A stretch of DNA of 64,000 nt from Saprospiraceae bacterium (GTDB taxonomy: Bacteria > Bacteroidota > Bacteroidia > Chitinophagales > Saprospiraceae), in assembly GCA_029251525.1 (NCBI GenBank), contig JAQXDE010000032.1, positions 1 to 64,000 of the forward strand, written 5' to 3'. Each line of letters starts with the position of its first letter. Position 1 is the first letter of the stretch. Below are positions 46,501 to 54,730 of the stretch, in pieces. A program made the position numbers and the translations under genes. Under the pieces are notes generated by a model, which searched no databases, was not told where the DNA came from, and saw only the letters and a list, made by a program, of their open reading frames with translations.

Positions 46501-46718
46501 TCGCAACTAGCAGCTAATGTTGCAGCTCCTAATCCAAATCCCATATATTTCAAAAAGTCTCGACGGTTAGCTGTTGACTTTTCAGCCATATCTTCATCGG
46601 CGAGAACATCTACGATTGGTAATTCTACAAATTCAGATTTTGCAGATTGAAAAAATTCCGGATCATTTGTCATGTCCGCTGCTCCAATCCAAACTTGTGA
46701 TTTATTTTGTTCTTTCAT
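43515..46718 (-). CDS. actB: Alternative complex III subunit ActB, iron-sulfur subunit
   Basis: The 1067-residue peripheral subunit on the periplasmic side. A twin-arginine motif (NRRDFLKYMGFGLG, Arg52-Arg53) sits behind an N-terminal extension of about 50 residues. Residues about 70-750 are a molybdopterin-oxidoreductase-like domain, in ActB normally without molybdenum. The C-terminal part has four cysteine clusters: CIGCSACTIAC, CQHCDNAPCENVC, CIGTRYCANNC (one Cys replaced by Thr, as expected for a [3Fe-4S] site) and CSFCVQRI with CQTSCPTGAI. These would wire quinol electrons towards ActA and ActE. It lies downstream of actA by about 80 nt. Confidence 0.95.
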   Translation of the reverse strand: MKEQNKSQVWIGAADMTNDPEFFQSAKSEFVELPIVDVLADEDMAEKSTANRRDFLKYMGFGLGAATLAASCEIPMKKAIPYVTKPDSIVPGVASYYASSFVQGGDYCSILVKTREGRPIKIEGNALSTVSKGGTSARVQASVLSLYDSNRFKGAKNLVDKESISWEDLDSVIKGKLDGKSNIRLVCNTILSPTAKQVISEFTAVYPNTKVVMYDPISSSAMLEANESDFGDKSIPNYHFGKAQVIVSFGADFLGTWVSPTEYAADYATNRKIDLKNPKMSRHIQVESGMSLTGSNADDRVLIKPSEQGSAIAYLYNAVAAKTGGSQVTAPSLNDKAKNALAKVAGELLANQGKSLIVSDSNNIGEQTLVNATNNLLGNYGSTLGFAGASLQRQGSDKAVQDLVAEMNGGGVDAVFFVDQANPVFDLPNSADFATGLEKVGLRVSMSGYKNETAAKCQYIAPSNHFLESWGDVEPKRGHFSIVQPTIAPLMKTRQSEESLLIWCGSANLDKSADQPYYEYLKANWRINMFSQQSSYNTFRAFWDATVHDGVFVGSHEAKTDVFKGDINSAAGKINKPSSAAHEISFFETVNIGNGQYADNPWLQEMPDPISRCAWGNVLYVPLTWSDSDHFTGYGNIGTGTKKGKGDKVNLTVGEATEKVTATTNFGQPMIDGAATFSMALGYGRTVSGECGVNVGENAYPMLSMDANGNTRYYADAEVSDSLEYDEQFACVQYHHTMGVFEQEAPEVNVDDKAVGINGYEGAITNRSVIFHAKLNELPAFEKEMEKFHDKAKHLNDQTLYPYEEYKDKLYSQGHHWGMHIDMNACIGCSACTIACMSENNIPVVGKTEVSRHHEMAWLRIDRYFIGDVENPNVVYQPMMCQHCDNAPCENVCPVAATNHSSEGLNQMTYNRCIGTRYCANNCPYKVRRFNWLDYTTADLFPVNQYDVNGEEIPYGADNLTRMVLNPDVTVRSRGVIEKCSFCVQRIQEGKLTAKSEGRRLRDNEVKTACQTSCPTGAITFGDINDKHSKISKTMASALNYKVLEEINTRSSVDYAAKIINKEGSLS

Positions 46719-46796
46719 CTTATATTGAGTCTAAAAAAAAATTATCAGTTTAATATTAAAAACATTAACCATTCACAGTTAACCATCCACCATTTA

Positions 46797-48242
46797 TTAG
46801 TAGTGACATTTTTGACATTCAATTCCTCCAATGTCTTCTACAGTTACTCCATTTCTTTTTCCTTCTTTCATCTCTTCATGCATATTTTTGAATGATGCAT
46901 AATATTCATTTCCAAAATCTACTTTTGTTTCTCTGTGACAGTTAACACACCACCCCATAGATAATGGTGCATATTGTGCTAAAAGCTTCATTTCCTCAAC
47001 TGGACCATGACAAGTTTGGCATTCCTGTTTTCCAACTGTTACATGCTGTGCATGATTAAAGTAAACATGATCAGGTAGATTATGAATCCTAGTCCAATTA
47101 ATTGGCCCCTGGATTTTATCATCCAAACCCATTCCCTCTCCATTTTGATGAGTTAAAGCATTAAGGATTCCTTTCCATTGTTCTGCTACTACTTCTTCAC
47201 CGTCTTCATCTAATTTCGTCATTTTATCCTCTTCTGCCTTTCCATCATTAGCTTCTTCCATATAGTTATCAGCAATCCATTTAGTATACACCTTTTTAAT
47301 GTCAGCTTCACTCATGTTTTCGTAATCCTTGATATATGTATTGTCTTCGGGATTGTAACCAATAGAGGCAAAGATCTTTGTTAATTCAGCAGTACCATAT
47401 TCTGAGCCTTTCTCAATTGCTTTATGGCAATTCATACAGGTATTAGCCGCAGGAATAACAGAGTGTTTACTTCTCCTTGCTCCATCATGACAATATTGAC
47501 AATCTATCTTGTGTAAGCCAGCGTGAGTCTCGTGAGAAAACTTAATTGGTTGAGTAGGCGCATATCCTTGAGTTCGACCTAAATCGATGGCATTATTCAC
47601 CGTTTGGTAGCCTCCCCAAATCACAATTGCGAAGATCAAAATACTGACTACTTTAGAACCAGTAACAATTTGCCACATAGTTTGACGACCTGGGGAAGGC
47701 AATCCTGCCTTAACCTTCTGCATATGGTTTAGATTCGCAACGATTCTAGCCAATACTAAGGAAAGAATAACTAAGATCAATGCTAAAATACCGTACATTA
47801 GGGTATTACTTCCACCTGATGCTGCTTCCGTTCCTTCTCCTTCTTTCACACTGATAGCTCTTGGAGGGTATGCTCCTATTGTTGAAACTACATTGATATA
47901 GCCCAATATATTATCAATCTCAGTATCTGTCAAGGATGGAAAATTAGTCATAACACTTCCACCATACTCTTGAAACAAGTTATTTGCGTAAGCATCACCC
48001 GTTGCCAAAAAAGCAGCAGAGTTTCTAATCCATGATCGCAACTTATCTTTGTCTTCCCAACGATCCTCGACTCCAGCCAAAGCAGGACCAGTCATTTTAG
48101 CTTTCATGTTTTTAGCATGGCAGCTACCGCAGTTATTTTTAAAGAGTTGCATTCCTTGATCTAGCTCAGCTGTACGTTCTCCTTGAGCAAACGTAAGATT
48201 CAAGGTGAAAAATAAAAAGAAAACTACAGATAAATTTCTCAT
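46797..48242 (-). CDS. actA: Alternative complex III subunit ActA, six-heme
   Basis: A multiheme cytochrome c. The start at 48242 gives MRNLSVVFFLFF, a clean signal peptide; an upstream ATG at 48281 (13 residues more, used for numbering here) is possible. A monoheme cytochrome c domain comes first (CGSCH at 51-55), then two hydrophobic segments (about 159-178 and 211-223). Five CxxCH motifs follow (Cys261, 282, 421, 445, 489), forming the usual pentaheme ActA part. The last is only a residue from the C-terminus. Six CxxCH in total exceed the five described for ActA in Rhodothermus. It is the first gene of the act-cox run. Confidence 0.92.
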   Translation of the reverse strand: MRNLSVVFFLFFTLNLTFAQGERTAELDQGMQLFKNNCGSCHAKNMKAKMTGPALAGVEDRWEDKDKLRSWIRNSAAFLATGDAYANNLFQEYGGSVMTNFPSLTDTEIDNILGYINVVSTIGAYPPRAISVKEGEGTEAASGGSNTLMYGILALILVILSLVLARIVANLNHMQKVKAGLPSPGRQTMWQIVTGSKVVSILIFAIVIWGGYQTVNNAIDLGRTQGYAPTQPIKFSHETHAGLHKIDCQYCHDGARRSKHSVIPAANTCMNCHKAIEKGSEYGTAELTKIFASIGYNPEDNTYIKDYENMSEADIKKVYTKWIADNYMEEANDGKAEEDKMTKLDEDGEEVVAEQWKGILNALTHQNGEGMGLDDKIQGPINWTRIHNLPDHVYFNHAQHVTVGKQECQTCHGPVEEMKLLAQYAPLSMGWCVNCHRETKVDFGNEYYASFKNMHEEMKEGKRNGVTVEDIGGIECQKCHY

Positions 48243-48325
48243 AATCAATGACTTATACATTCCTATTTTTACATTTTTCATAAAGATATTTTAAGCAAAA
48301 TCGTTTTGTCATTCTTTTGTCAGCG

Positions 48326-48356
48326 CAAAAATATAATTTGTACTCATATTTACCAA
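48326..48356 (-). promoter_or_regulatory. Promoter for the act-cox respiratory operon
   Basis: On the minus strand TTG (48356-48354) is followed after 20 nt by TATTTTTG (48333-48326), an exact fit to the Bacteroidota housekeeping pattern TTG-N17-23-TAnnTTTG. Transcription should start near 48320, leaving a leader of about 40-80 nt depending on the actA start. Confidence 0.7.
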
Positions 48357-48734
48357 TATAAGTTATCCACACTTTTCTATTTAGATAAAGTCCAAATAAC
48401 AATATAGGCTTAACTTTTCTGTAACTAGTTTGAAACAATGAAAAAAGGGAAGTTTAATGATATATGGTTATACTTTTTAACATGGTTTAAATAGTATTTT
48501 AAAAGGCAATTTCATATTCTCATAAAAGGTAAAATGCACTTTTGATGCTTTTACCATATTTTATTCCTTTTAGTAAATTAGTAGATTTTAAAAAAAACAA
48601 ACCACCTATAAGAATTCACAGATATTGTCTTTTTAATTTTTTTTATTGTTTAAAAATATACTTTACTAAATATTCAAAATTTAGTTAACTGAATAATTTT
48701 AACCATCACAAATAGGAAACTTTGAATTCAAATA

Positions 48735-48763
48735 AAAAAGCCGCCCCATTCGGAACGGCTTTT
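48735..48763 (-). terminator. Terminator of the crp-family gene
   Basis: AAAAGCCG at 48736-48743 pairs with CGGCTTTT at 48756-48763. The minus strand continues TTTTTTATTTG, giving a U-tract. It ends the regulator transcript about 140 nt after its stop codon, separating it from the act operon. Confidence 0.8.
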
Positions 48764-48899
48764 AAAACTCTCACATTTTTGATTAACTATTTTTACTGGA
48801 TTAACCAAAAAAAAACAATCTCATATTTTCGTGACTACTGCATTTTAGAAATGAAATCTACCTTTTATTTTATTTTTCACTAAAATTGAGTCAAAGATT

Positions 48900-49580
48900 T
48901 TAGACTAGACTCTCCATATCTCTAATAAGAATACTTTTTCGATTAAAATAAATCAAATTTGATTTCCGGAGTTCATTTAAAACTGATGTTACTGTTTGAC
49001 GAGAGGTACCAGTCAAATTTGCAATATCTTGCTGAGTCAAAGAATGCTTCACTAACATTTCAAAACCCACTCTTCGTCCACGCTGATCAGCTGCGTCCTT
49101 TAAGAAATCAATAATTCGAGTTCGAGCATCTTTAAAAATTAACGATTCTAATCTATTTTCAGCTCGTCGTAATCGGTCACCGATTAACATTAAAATTTTT
49201 ATTGACAATTGATGGTTTGAGCGCATCAACCTTTTGAAATCCTCAACCTTCAATATGCAATAGTGAACTTCTTGCCCCATCGCCCTAGCAAAATCCTGTC
49301 TTTCCTCTTCACCCACAATTCCCATTTCTCCAAACATTGCCGTTGGATGCAGGATAGACTTAATTATTTCTTTTCCATCCTTAGAATGAGTTCCAATTTT
49401 CACCGTTCCCTTTGAAAGGAAAAAAATCTTATCTGATGCTTCACCTGGTAAGTAAATATAGCTGAATCTTGGTTTTACTTTGACTTCGACCATTTGGATA
49501 AGTCTGAGTTTTTCATCTGGATTAAGCGTCTCGAATAATGGGAAATGCTCTAAAAATGCTGTCTTTGATTGAATTGCCAT
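48900..49580 (-). CDS. Crp/Fnr-family transcriptional regulator
   Basis: A 226-residue regulator. Residues 15-120 form a cyclic-nucleotide-binding-like beta roll (YLPGEASDKIFFLSKGTVKI, GEMGIVGEEERQDFARAM), then a dimer helix, then a winged helix-turn-helix with TQQDIANLTGTSRQTVTSVL. There is no FNR-type cysteine cluster, so oxygen sensing by iron-sulfur is unlikely. Canonical cAMP-contact residues are only partly kept, and the ligand is unknown. It lies upstream of the act-cox operon on the same strand but has its own terminator. A role in respiratory regulation is a guess from position. Confidence 0.88.
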   Translation of the reverse strand: MAIQSKTAFLEHFPLFETLNPDEKLRLIQMVEVKVKPRFSYIYLPGEASDKIFFLSKGTVKIGTHSKDGKEIIKSILHPTAMFGEMGIVGEEERQDFARAMGQEVHYCILKVEDFKRLMRSNHQLSIKILMLIGDRLRRAENRLESLIFKDARTRIIDFLKDAADQRGRRVGFEMLVKHSLTQQDIANLTGTSRQTVTSVLNELRKSNLIYFNRKSILIRDMESLV

Positions 49581-50085
49581 AATGTACTCTTTTTTTTAAA
49601 TAGGGAATAATTTTTCTGAAACTTGGTTTATGTGTGGTAGTTCTAATTTTAGTTTACTATTATTCAAATAACAAACTATGCAAATAAGACACATTTCTTC
49701 AACCTTCCCCCTACAAGATCTTGAAATTATTTTCTTCAATCCATCAATTCTAAAAAATAGATAATAAGTGAAAACACTTGAAACAAAATTAAATTTCATG
49801 ACTAAACAATGTACCTTATAAAATCAGAATAAATACTATCACGAACCAGCACTATTGAAATTTTATATTATTTTAATTTTGAACCTTCTATTTTAAATAA
49901 TTCAACGTTCCCAATGATTTTAATTAAATAGAAAAGCTAAAACTCAATTTTATAAAGATGAATAACTCTACAATCTCTCTTATGTTGGACTCGAAAAAAA
50001 CATCACCAAAATATCCTCTAACTAATTTTTACAGAATAAAGGCTATTTTTGGTTTTTCAAAAAATTGATTGCTAGATAATTACCT
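49581..50085. other. Intergenic spacer between divergent genes
   Basis: AT-rich spacer between the crp-family and LolD-like genes. Plus-strand TATTTTTG at 50044-50051 fits the -7 box for the LolD-like gene, but no TTG is found at -33. A 67-codon minus-strand frame at 49596-49799 has a composition that looks random and is not called. Confidence 0.4.
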
Positions 50086-50736
50086 ATGATAAAAGCCGCA
50101 AATGTTCAAAAATCTTACGGAAATGTTCACGTTTTAAAAGGCGTCGATATTGAAATTAAAAAAGGTGAACTAGTTAGTATTGTCGGAAAGTCAGGAGCCG
50201 GTAAAAGTACCCTGCTTCACATTCTCGGTACATTGGATCACGCAGATAAAGGAGAAATTTTAATTAATAATCAGGATGTAAATACTCTCTCTCCTAAAAA
50301 ATTAGCAAATTTTAGAAATACTAATATTGGATTCATTTTCCAATTTCATCATTTACTTCCAGAGTTTACAGCTGTTGAAAATGTTTGCATTCCTGCTTTT
50401 ATCCAAAATGCAAATAAGACAGAGGCTGAAAAACGGGCAAAAGAATTATTGGACTACCTAGGCCTTTCTCACCGCCTTAGTCACAAACCAACTCAACTCT
50501 CTGGAGGGGAACAACAACGAGTAGCTGTTGCCCGAGCTTTAATGAATAGACCTGCTATTGTTTTTGCTGACGAACCCTCTGGGAATTTAGATTCTGCTTC
50601 CTCAAAAGAATTACATCAATTACTTTTTGATTTGAAAAATGATTTCCAACAAACCTTTATTATTGTAACACATAATGAAGAATTAGCAGGAATGAGTGAT
50701 CGAAGATTGGTTATGGAAGATGGAAAAATTATTTAG
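50086..50736 (+). CDS. LolD/MacB-type ABC transporter ATPase
   Basis: A 216-residue ATP-binding protein. Walker [11 protein letters not shown]-loop [16 protein letters not shown], signature [15 protein letters not shown], Walker [13 protein letters not shown] and H-loop VTHN are all intact. [15 protein letters not shown] closely follows the LolD pattern, so it probably powers lipoprotein release to the outer membrane with a LolC/E-like permease. No permease gene is adjacent, which is common in Bacteroidota, so the MacB/FtsE-like alternative remains open. Confidence 0.86.
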   Translation: MIKAANVQKSYGNVHVLKGVDIEIKKGELVSIVGKSGAGKSTLLHILGTLDHADKGEILINNQDVNTLSPKKLANFRNTNIGFIFQFHHLLPEFTAVENVCIPAFIQNANKTEAEKRAKELLDYLGLSHRLSHKPTQLSGGEQQRVAVARALMNRPAIVFADEPSGNLDSASSKELHQLLFDLKNDFQQTFIIVTHNEELAGMSDRRLVMEDGKII

Positions 50737-51482
50737 TGTGCTGAATAACAAGTTTTCTTGACTTCAATTCAAAAACCATAGAATAATATTCAAATTTTAA
50801 AATTGGGTTTTTCTAGACCGAATTGATACTTATTTATTTAGTAAAAGGTTGAATACCAGATGTCTTCATAATATAATTACAGATGAAGAGCTCCCTGCTA
50901 GCACCAAATTCGTATCACTCCTTAATTTTGTATCCATTCAACGCTTTCATTTAAAAAAAGGAAACTTATCCTACTTTTTGATCTTTATAATTCCTGCTCT
51001 TATTTTTCAGAGGGATTGTTATTAATTAGCATAACCTCCTGTACTGCTTAAAAATCTACTTTTTCATTTTCCGAACTTATCGAAAAATAAATTTGCAAAG
51101 TTAGACCTTCATTTTGTTAATGGTTATATCTCTATTTTCCATATTTGTATACCCTAATTCTTTGAAATCAATTTTAATTAAAAATAAGTCAACCCAAACG
51201 GTATTTATTTATATTTCTTGAGTAGTAAATCCAAGGACTTTTATAGTGCTGTCTTAATCAATATAAATTCCTCTTGTCTTTTATTAGTACCATCTACCAT
51301 TTCAAAAATGAGTTTCATCTCATCTTTTATATTATACAACTCAATCTATAAAATCGACAACTCCTCCTTATGTAATATCCAAGGCTATTTTTATCCTTTA
51401 AATTACACCCATTATTAAATCACATTGTTCAAAAACAGCAACTAATAAAATCAATTTTAATTGCTAAAAATTAATTTCAATT
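50737..51482. other. Intergenic region, no convincing gene
   Basis: About 750 nt of AT-rich sequence. An open plus-strand frame of 74 codons runs 50801-51025, lacks ATG and contains an unusual hydrophobic/charged mix. It may be chance or a gene relic. A 66-codon frame at 51218-51418 also looks random. Confidence 0.45.
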
Positions 51483-51938
51483 ATGAAAAATTTAGTATTT
51501 GCATTTGCATCATTTTTTACTTTTATATTTGCTTCTTCCATTAATGCACAAACTTCTAATATCGAGAAATTAACACTCGAAGAAAAAGAATCATCATCCG
51601 AAGAATTTGCTGTACTCGAAAACTTTAAAGCAAATAAATCTCAGAGGAAAGTTATTAGAAAAATGAAAAAATATGTAACCCCAAAAATCATCGAAAAAGG
51701 TAAAAGAACAACTGCCTTACAAGATAAAATGGTGACTGTTCAGCTAAGCCTAGGAAAAGATGGAGAAATTACTAATCTGCAAATTGTAAAGGGATTTGAA
51801 GAATCGTTGGATGCAAAAGTTTTAAAGTATATTAGAGAATATGATGCGAAAAACCCATTAGCAAATTCTAACTTAGAAAGACCAACTACAATTCAATTAG
51901 AGGTTCCTTTAGTAGGTAAAACTAGATACATGAATTAA
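51483..51938 (+). CDS. Small secreted TonB C-terminal-like protein
   Basis: A 151-residue protein with a signal peptide (residues 1-22, ending INAQ). The C-terminal 75 residues, with DKMVTVQLSLGKDGEITNLQ and a helix KVLKYIREYD before IQLEVPL, follow the TonB-C beta-alpha-beta-beta pattern. As with the gene at 3300, it lacks an uncleaved anchor and Pro-rich linker, so it is likely periplasmic. The Lys/Glu-rich N-terminal part may be disordered. It is followed by a strong terminator. Confidence 0.65.
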   Translation: MKNLVFAFASFFTFIFASSINAQTSNIEKLTLEEKESSSEEFAVLENFKANKSQRKVIRKMKKYVTPKIIEKGKRTTALQDKMVTVQLSLGKDGEITNLQIVKGFEESLDAKVLKYIREYDAKNPLANSNLERPTTIQLEVPLVGKTRYMN

Positions 51939-51965
51939 AAAACTGTTGTCAATTTGACCTAAAAG

Positions 51966-51995
51966 AAAGTCTTCACAAATGTGGAGACTTTTTTT
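51966..51995 (+). terminator. Bidirectional terminator
   Basis: A 12-bp stem with one G-T pair (AAAGTCTTCACA at 51966-51977, TGTGGAGACTTT at 51980-51991) ends in TTTTTTT. The complementary strand also has TTTCTTTT after the stem, so it can also end the ridA-containing operon. Confidence 0.85.
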
Positions 51996-52048
51996 GTATT
52001 AACAGAATATTGATCTTTATACTTCCCCATTATATTATAAAATCCTCT

Positions 52049-52600
52049 CTAATCATATACTTCAACCACTAATTCAATTTCTACAGCTTGGGCTCGAGGA
52101 AGTGAAGCCACACCAATTGCCGCTCGAGCATGCTTACCTTTTTCTCCGAATACATCCACCATTAAATCAGAAAATCCATTAATGACCTTTGGCTGTTCAA
52201 CAAAAGAGGGATTACAATTTACCATACCTAATACTTTTACAATACGCTTTACTTTGTTAAGATTACCAAGCATAGCTTTTAGAACAGAAAGCTGATTAAT
52301 AGCTGTCAAGCGAGCACCTTCATATCCTTTTTCAATAGTAATATCTTGTCCCAGTTTTCCGCTGATTTCTGTTCCATCTGCGTAACGTGGTCCTTTTCCT
52401 GCAAGGAAAATTAAATTACCGACACGTACACCGTTAACATAATTTGCAACAGGTTTCGGTGGTGTCGGTAAGGTTATATTCAATGCTGCCAACTTAGCTT
52501 CAGGATCATAGTCTGCTCCTGGTATTGATTGTTCATCACATCCAGTTATGGTAATTGCCAGAAAAAGGATTGTCAAAAATGATACATATATAAATTTCAT
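52049..52600 (-). CDS. Lipoprotein of the RidA (YjgF) family
   Basis: A 183-residue protein: signal peptide with lipobox ITGC (Cys21), then a RidA/YjgF fold (GNLIFLAGKGPRYADGTEIS, KRIVKVLGMVNCNPSFVEQP, and ARAAIGVASLPRAQAVEIEL with the conserved active-site Arg). RidA proteins hydrolyse reactive enamines/imines such as 2-aminoacrylate, normally in the cytosol. Export as a lipoprotein is unusual and implies a different substrate. It is the last gene of the M19/amidohydrolase/RidA run, starting 18 nt after the amidohydrolase stop. Confidence 0.87.
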   Translation of the reverse strand: MKFIYVSFLTILFLAITITGCDEQSIPGADYDPEAKLAALNITLPTPPKPVANYVNGVRVGNLIFLAGKGPRYADGTEISGKLGQDITIEKGYEGARLTAINQLSVLKAMLGNLNKVKRIVKVLGMVNCNPSFVEQPKVINGFSDLMVDVFGEKGKHARAAIGVASLPRAQAVEIELVVEVYD

Positions 52601-52618
52601 AATTTGCTAGTTTAAAAA

Positions 52619-54691
52619 TTAATTATTTTTTGGTTGAAAATCAACAGCCTCCCAAAGAGGATTACTCTCGTAATAATTGCCATTAGTTATCACTGCTGAA
52701 ACTGTTCTTATATTTGAAATATCAAGCAAAGGGTTCTCATCTAAAATAGCAATGTCAGCCTCCTTCCCTATTTCCAATGTTCCTGTCTCAGAATCAACCC
52801 CCATGACTTTTGCTGGAATAATGGTTGCCGTTTGAATAGCTTCCAGAGGAGTCAAGCCAGCTAATTTATGGTAAATTTCCAACTCTAAATAAAGACTAAA
52901 AACAGGTACAAAATTATCCGTTCCTGCAACAATTGGAATCCCTGCTCTAAAAAAATCTCCTACAATTTCAGCTCCTTTTGTATATTTTGCAATTTCCTTC
53001 TTTGCTTTGCCAGGAAGTTTGCCTTTTCGAAACCTTTTACCTTCCCATAACTCATAAGCAATCCGGCCGGCATCTGGTTCAACTGATTCAATAAGCGTTC
53101 CTTGGATGGTATTAAGAAGGACTCTTAAATTCAAAGTAGGATCTAGTGCGATTTTATTCTCCAAGAAAAAATTAATTGCATTTTGAATTTGTTCAGATGA
53201 GACATCTGGATTTTTTAACATCTCTTTCCCCGCTTCTAGCTTTGTTTTTTCGGGAAAAAGAGAGGAATAAACTGCCCGGTCATGACTGAACATATCCATT
53301 CCCAAATTTACAGCATTGAACACATTACCAACGGTCACCGGAATATGCCCCGTTACAGACATATCTCTTTTATGTCCTTCCTCTGCCAGTACTTTAAGAA
53401 CATTAGAGGTTAGAGAATTATAAATTTTAACTTGCTTATACCCTTTGTTATGATACATGGCAACTACTTCACGAGCCTCCTTAGCATTGGTTGCTCTAAT
53501 GATTCCGTTGCCTTTTTTGCCTGCCCCATCAGTCATTCCCGCTAGAAGAATGTCTGGACCCAATAAACCATCTTCGTCTATTCCATCTCTGAAGGCCGTT
53601 GCAAATTCGACTTCATTTCCGTTATCTCTTATAGTCGTTACTCCTCCTGCCAAATATGCTGGAGCCCATTGTACTTGATTGGAATGGGCGTGCATATCCC
53701 ACAAACCGGGCATAAATGTTTTCCCAGTTAAATCAATAACTTTAGCATTTTTGGGAATGTCTACCTCTGATCGTTTTCCGATGGCTGCAATTTTTCCATC
53801 TTCAATAATCAAAGTCATATCTTTTTTAGCAAAGTTACTCAAGCCATCTACTAAGTCACCACCAACCAGCGCCACAGTTTTGATTTGTGTTCCTTTTAAC
53901 TTTTCGGTATATGATGAAAGTGCATTCATTTGTTCTATTACATTACCCGCTATAAAAACAGGCATAGCTTCCTCATATCCTTTTCTTATTATTTCTCTGA
54001 TTTGGGTATTGGCCTTTACAAGTGCCACAAGGTTTTTATCCTTATCCAACCAAACAGTACGACCTCCCCAATTAATGCCTTCCACTACATAACGATCAAG
54101 CCTGACTTCCTTACCACTTATAAATGCAATATCCTCTGCCTTATATTTAATTGAAATCTCTCCACGAGGTAAAGTTGGAATATTTATAACCTCACCATAT
54201 TTAAAATAATATTGATAAAGCATCATTTCCATCGCTGCGGGAATATTACTATGCAATGGATAAAAACGACTTGGAGTTTCGCTGGTTACAACATCGAAAT
54301 GCTTTTCCCAGATCGAAACACTATCTCCGATCAATTCCATTTTAAAAATGTTTGTGGTATCTGTCTTGACTATGCGTCTGCTAAAATATGAGATCGGTGA
54401 TAGATCCATATTGAGTTCTAACTTTGCTTCAACTCCAGTAATTTTTCCTCTTTCATTTTCGCCTTGCAAAGATTTAACAACAATTGAGGATTTATTGGAA
54501 GTGATTTTATAGGTCTCCTCTCCTATCATCGACTGTCTTCGATAAATAAGAAACGTCCCTTCTTCATCTTCATTGTTAGGTGTATCGGAAGTACCAGAAC
54601 ATCCTGATAAGGCAAAAAATAAAACTGTCGCTACTACAATTAAATAAAAAATAAATGGAGGTATTGTTCGTTTTTCGTTTTTCGTTATCAT
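52619..54691 (-). CDS. Amidohydrolase lipoprotein
   Basis: A 690-residue protein. The signal peptide ends in ALSGC (Cys31 lipobox). Residues about 45-265 are an unrecognised beta-rich N-terminal domain. The C-terminal part is an imidazolonepropionase/prolidase-type amidohydrolase: FMPGLWDMHAHSNQ with metal His334 and His336, VKIYNSL (bridging Lys), SVTGHIP and MFSHDRA (His), and AGTDN (Asp). Such enzymes split dipeptides, cyclic amides or related C-N bonds. It probably works in the periplasm with the M19-like protein upstream and RidA downstream. The cluster spacing is 39 and 18 nt. Confidence 0.88.
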   Translation of the reverse strand: MITKNEKRTIPPFIFYLIVVATVLFFALSGCSGTSDTPNNEDEEGTFLIYRRQSMIGEETYKITSNKSSIVVKSLQGENERGKITGVEAKLELNMDLSPISYFSRRIVKTDTTNIFKMELIGDSVSIWEKHFDVVTSETPSRFYPLHSNIPAAMEMMLYQYYFKYGEVINIPTLPRGEISIKYKAEDIAFISGKEVRLDRYVVEGINWGGRTVWLDKDKNLVALVKANTQIREIIRKGYEEAMPVFIAGNVIEQMNALSSYTEKLKGTQIKTVALVGGDLVDGLSNFAKKDMTLIIEDGKIAAIGKRSEVDIPKNAKVIDLTGKTFMPGLWDMHAHSNQVQWAPAYLAGGVTTIRDNGNEVEFATAFRDGIDEDGLLGPDILLAGMTDGAGKKGNGIIRATNAKEAREVVAMYHNKGYKQVKIYNSLTSNVLKVLAEEGHKRDMSVTGHIPVTVGNVFNAVNLGMDMFSHDRAVYSSLFPEKTKLEAGKEMLKNPDVSSEQIQNAINFFLENKIALDPTLNLRVLLNTIQGTLIESVEPDAGRIAYELWEGKRFRKGKLPGKAKKEIAKYTKGAEIVGDFFRAGIPIVAGTDNFVPVFSLYLELEIYHKLAGLTPLEAIQTATIIPAKVMGVDSETGTLEIGKEADIAILDENPLLDISNIRTVSAVITNGNYYESNPLWEAVDFQPKNN

Positions 54692-54730
54692 GAATACAAT
54701 TTTTGATTTAAAGAGTTTTTTATGAAGATA

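Larger units (their letters stand above)
48243..48899. other. Upstream region of act operon
   Basis: This long AT-rich leader contains the act promoter (48326-48356) and the crp terminator (48735-48763). The rest between 48360 and 48730 is featureless. I looked for FNR-like TTGAT-N4-ATCAA or CRP-like TGTGA-N6-TCACA palindromes and found none. Confidence 0.45.

Noticed and set aside
48900-49580. FNR-type oxygen sensor
   Set aside because: The N-terminal cysteine cluster needed for an iron-sulfur centre is absent.
50801-51025. 74-codon open frame in the spacer after the LolD-like gene
   Set aside because: No ATG, no recognisable motif and odd composition; may be chance in AT-rich DNA.
53679-54092. 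137-codon plus-strand frame inside the amidohydrolase gene
   Set aside because: Antisense shadow of a gene with intact catalytic motifs.
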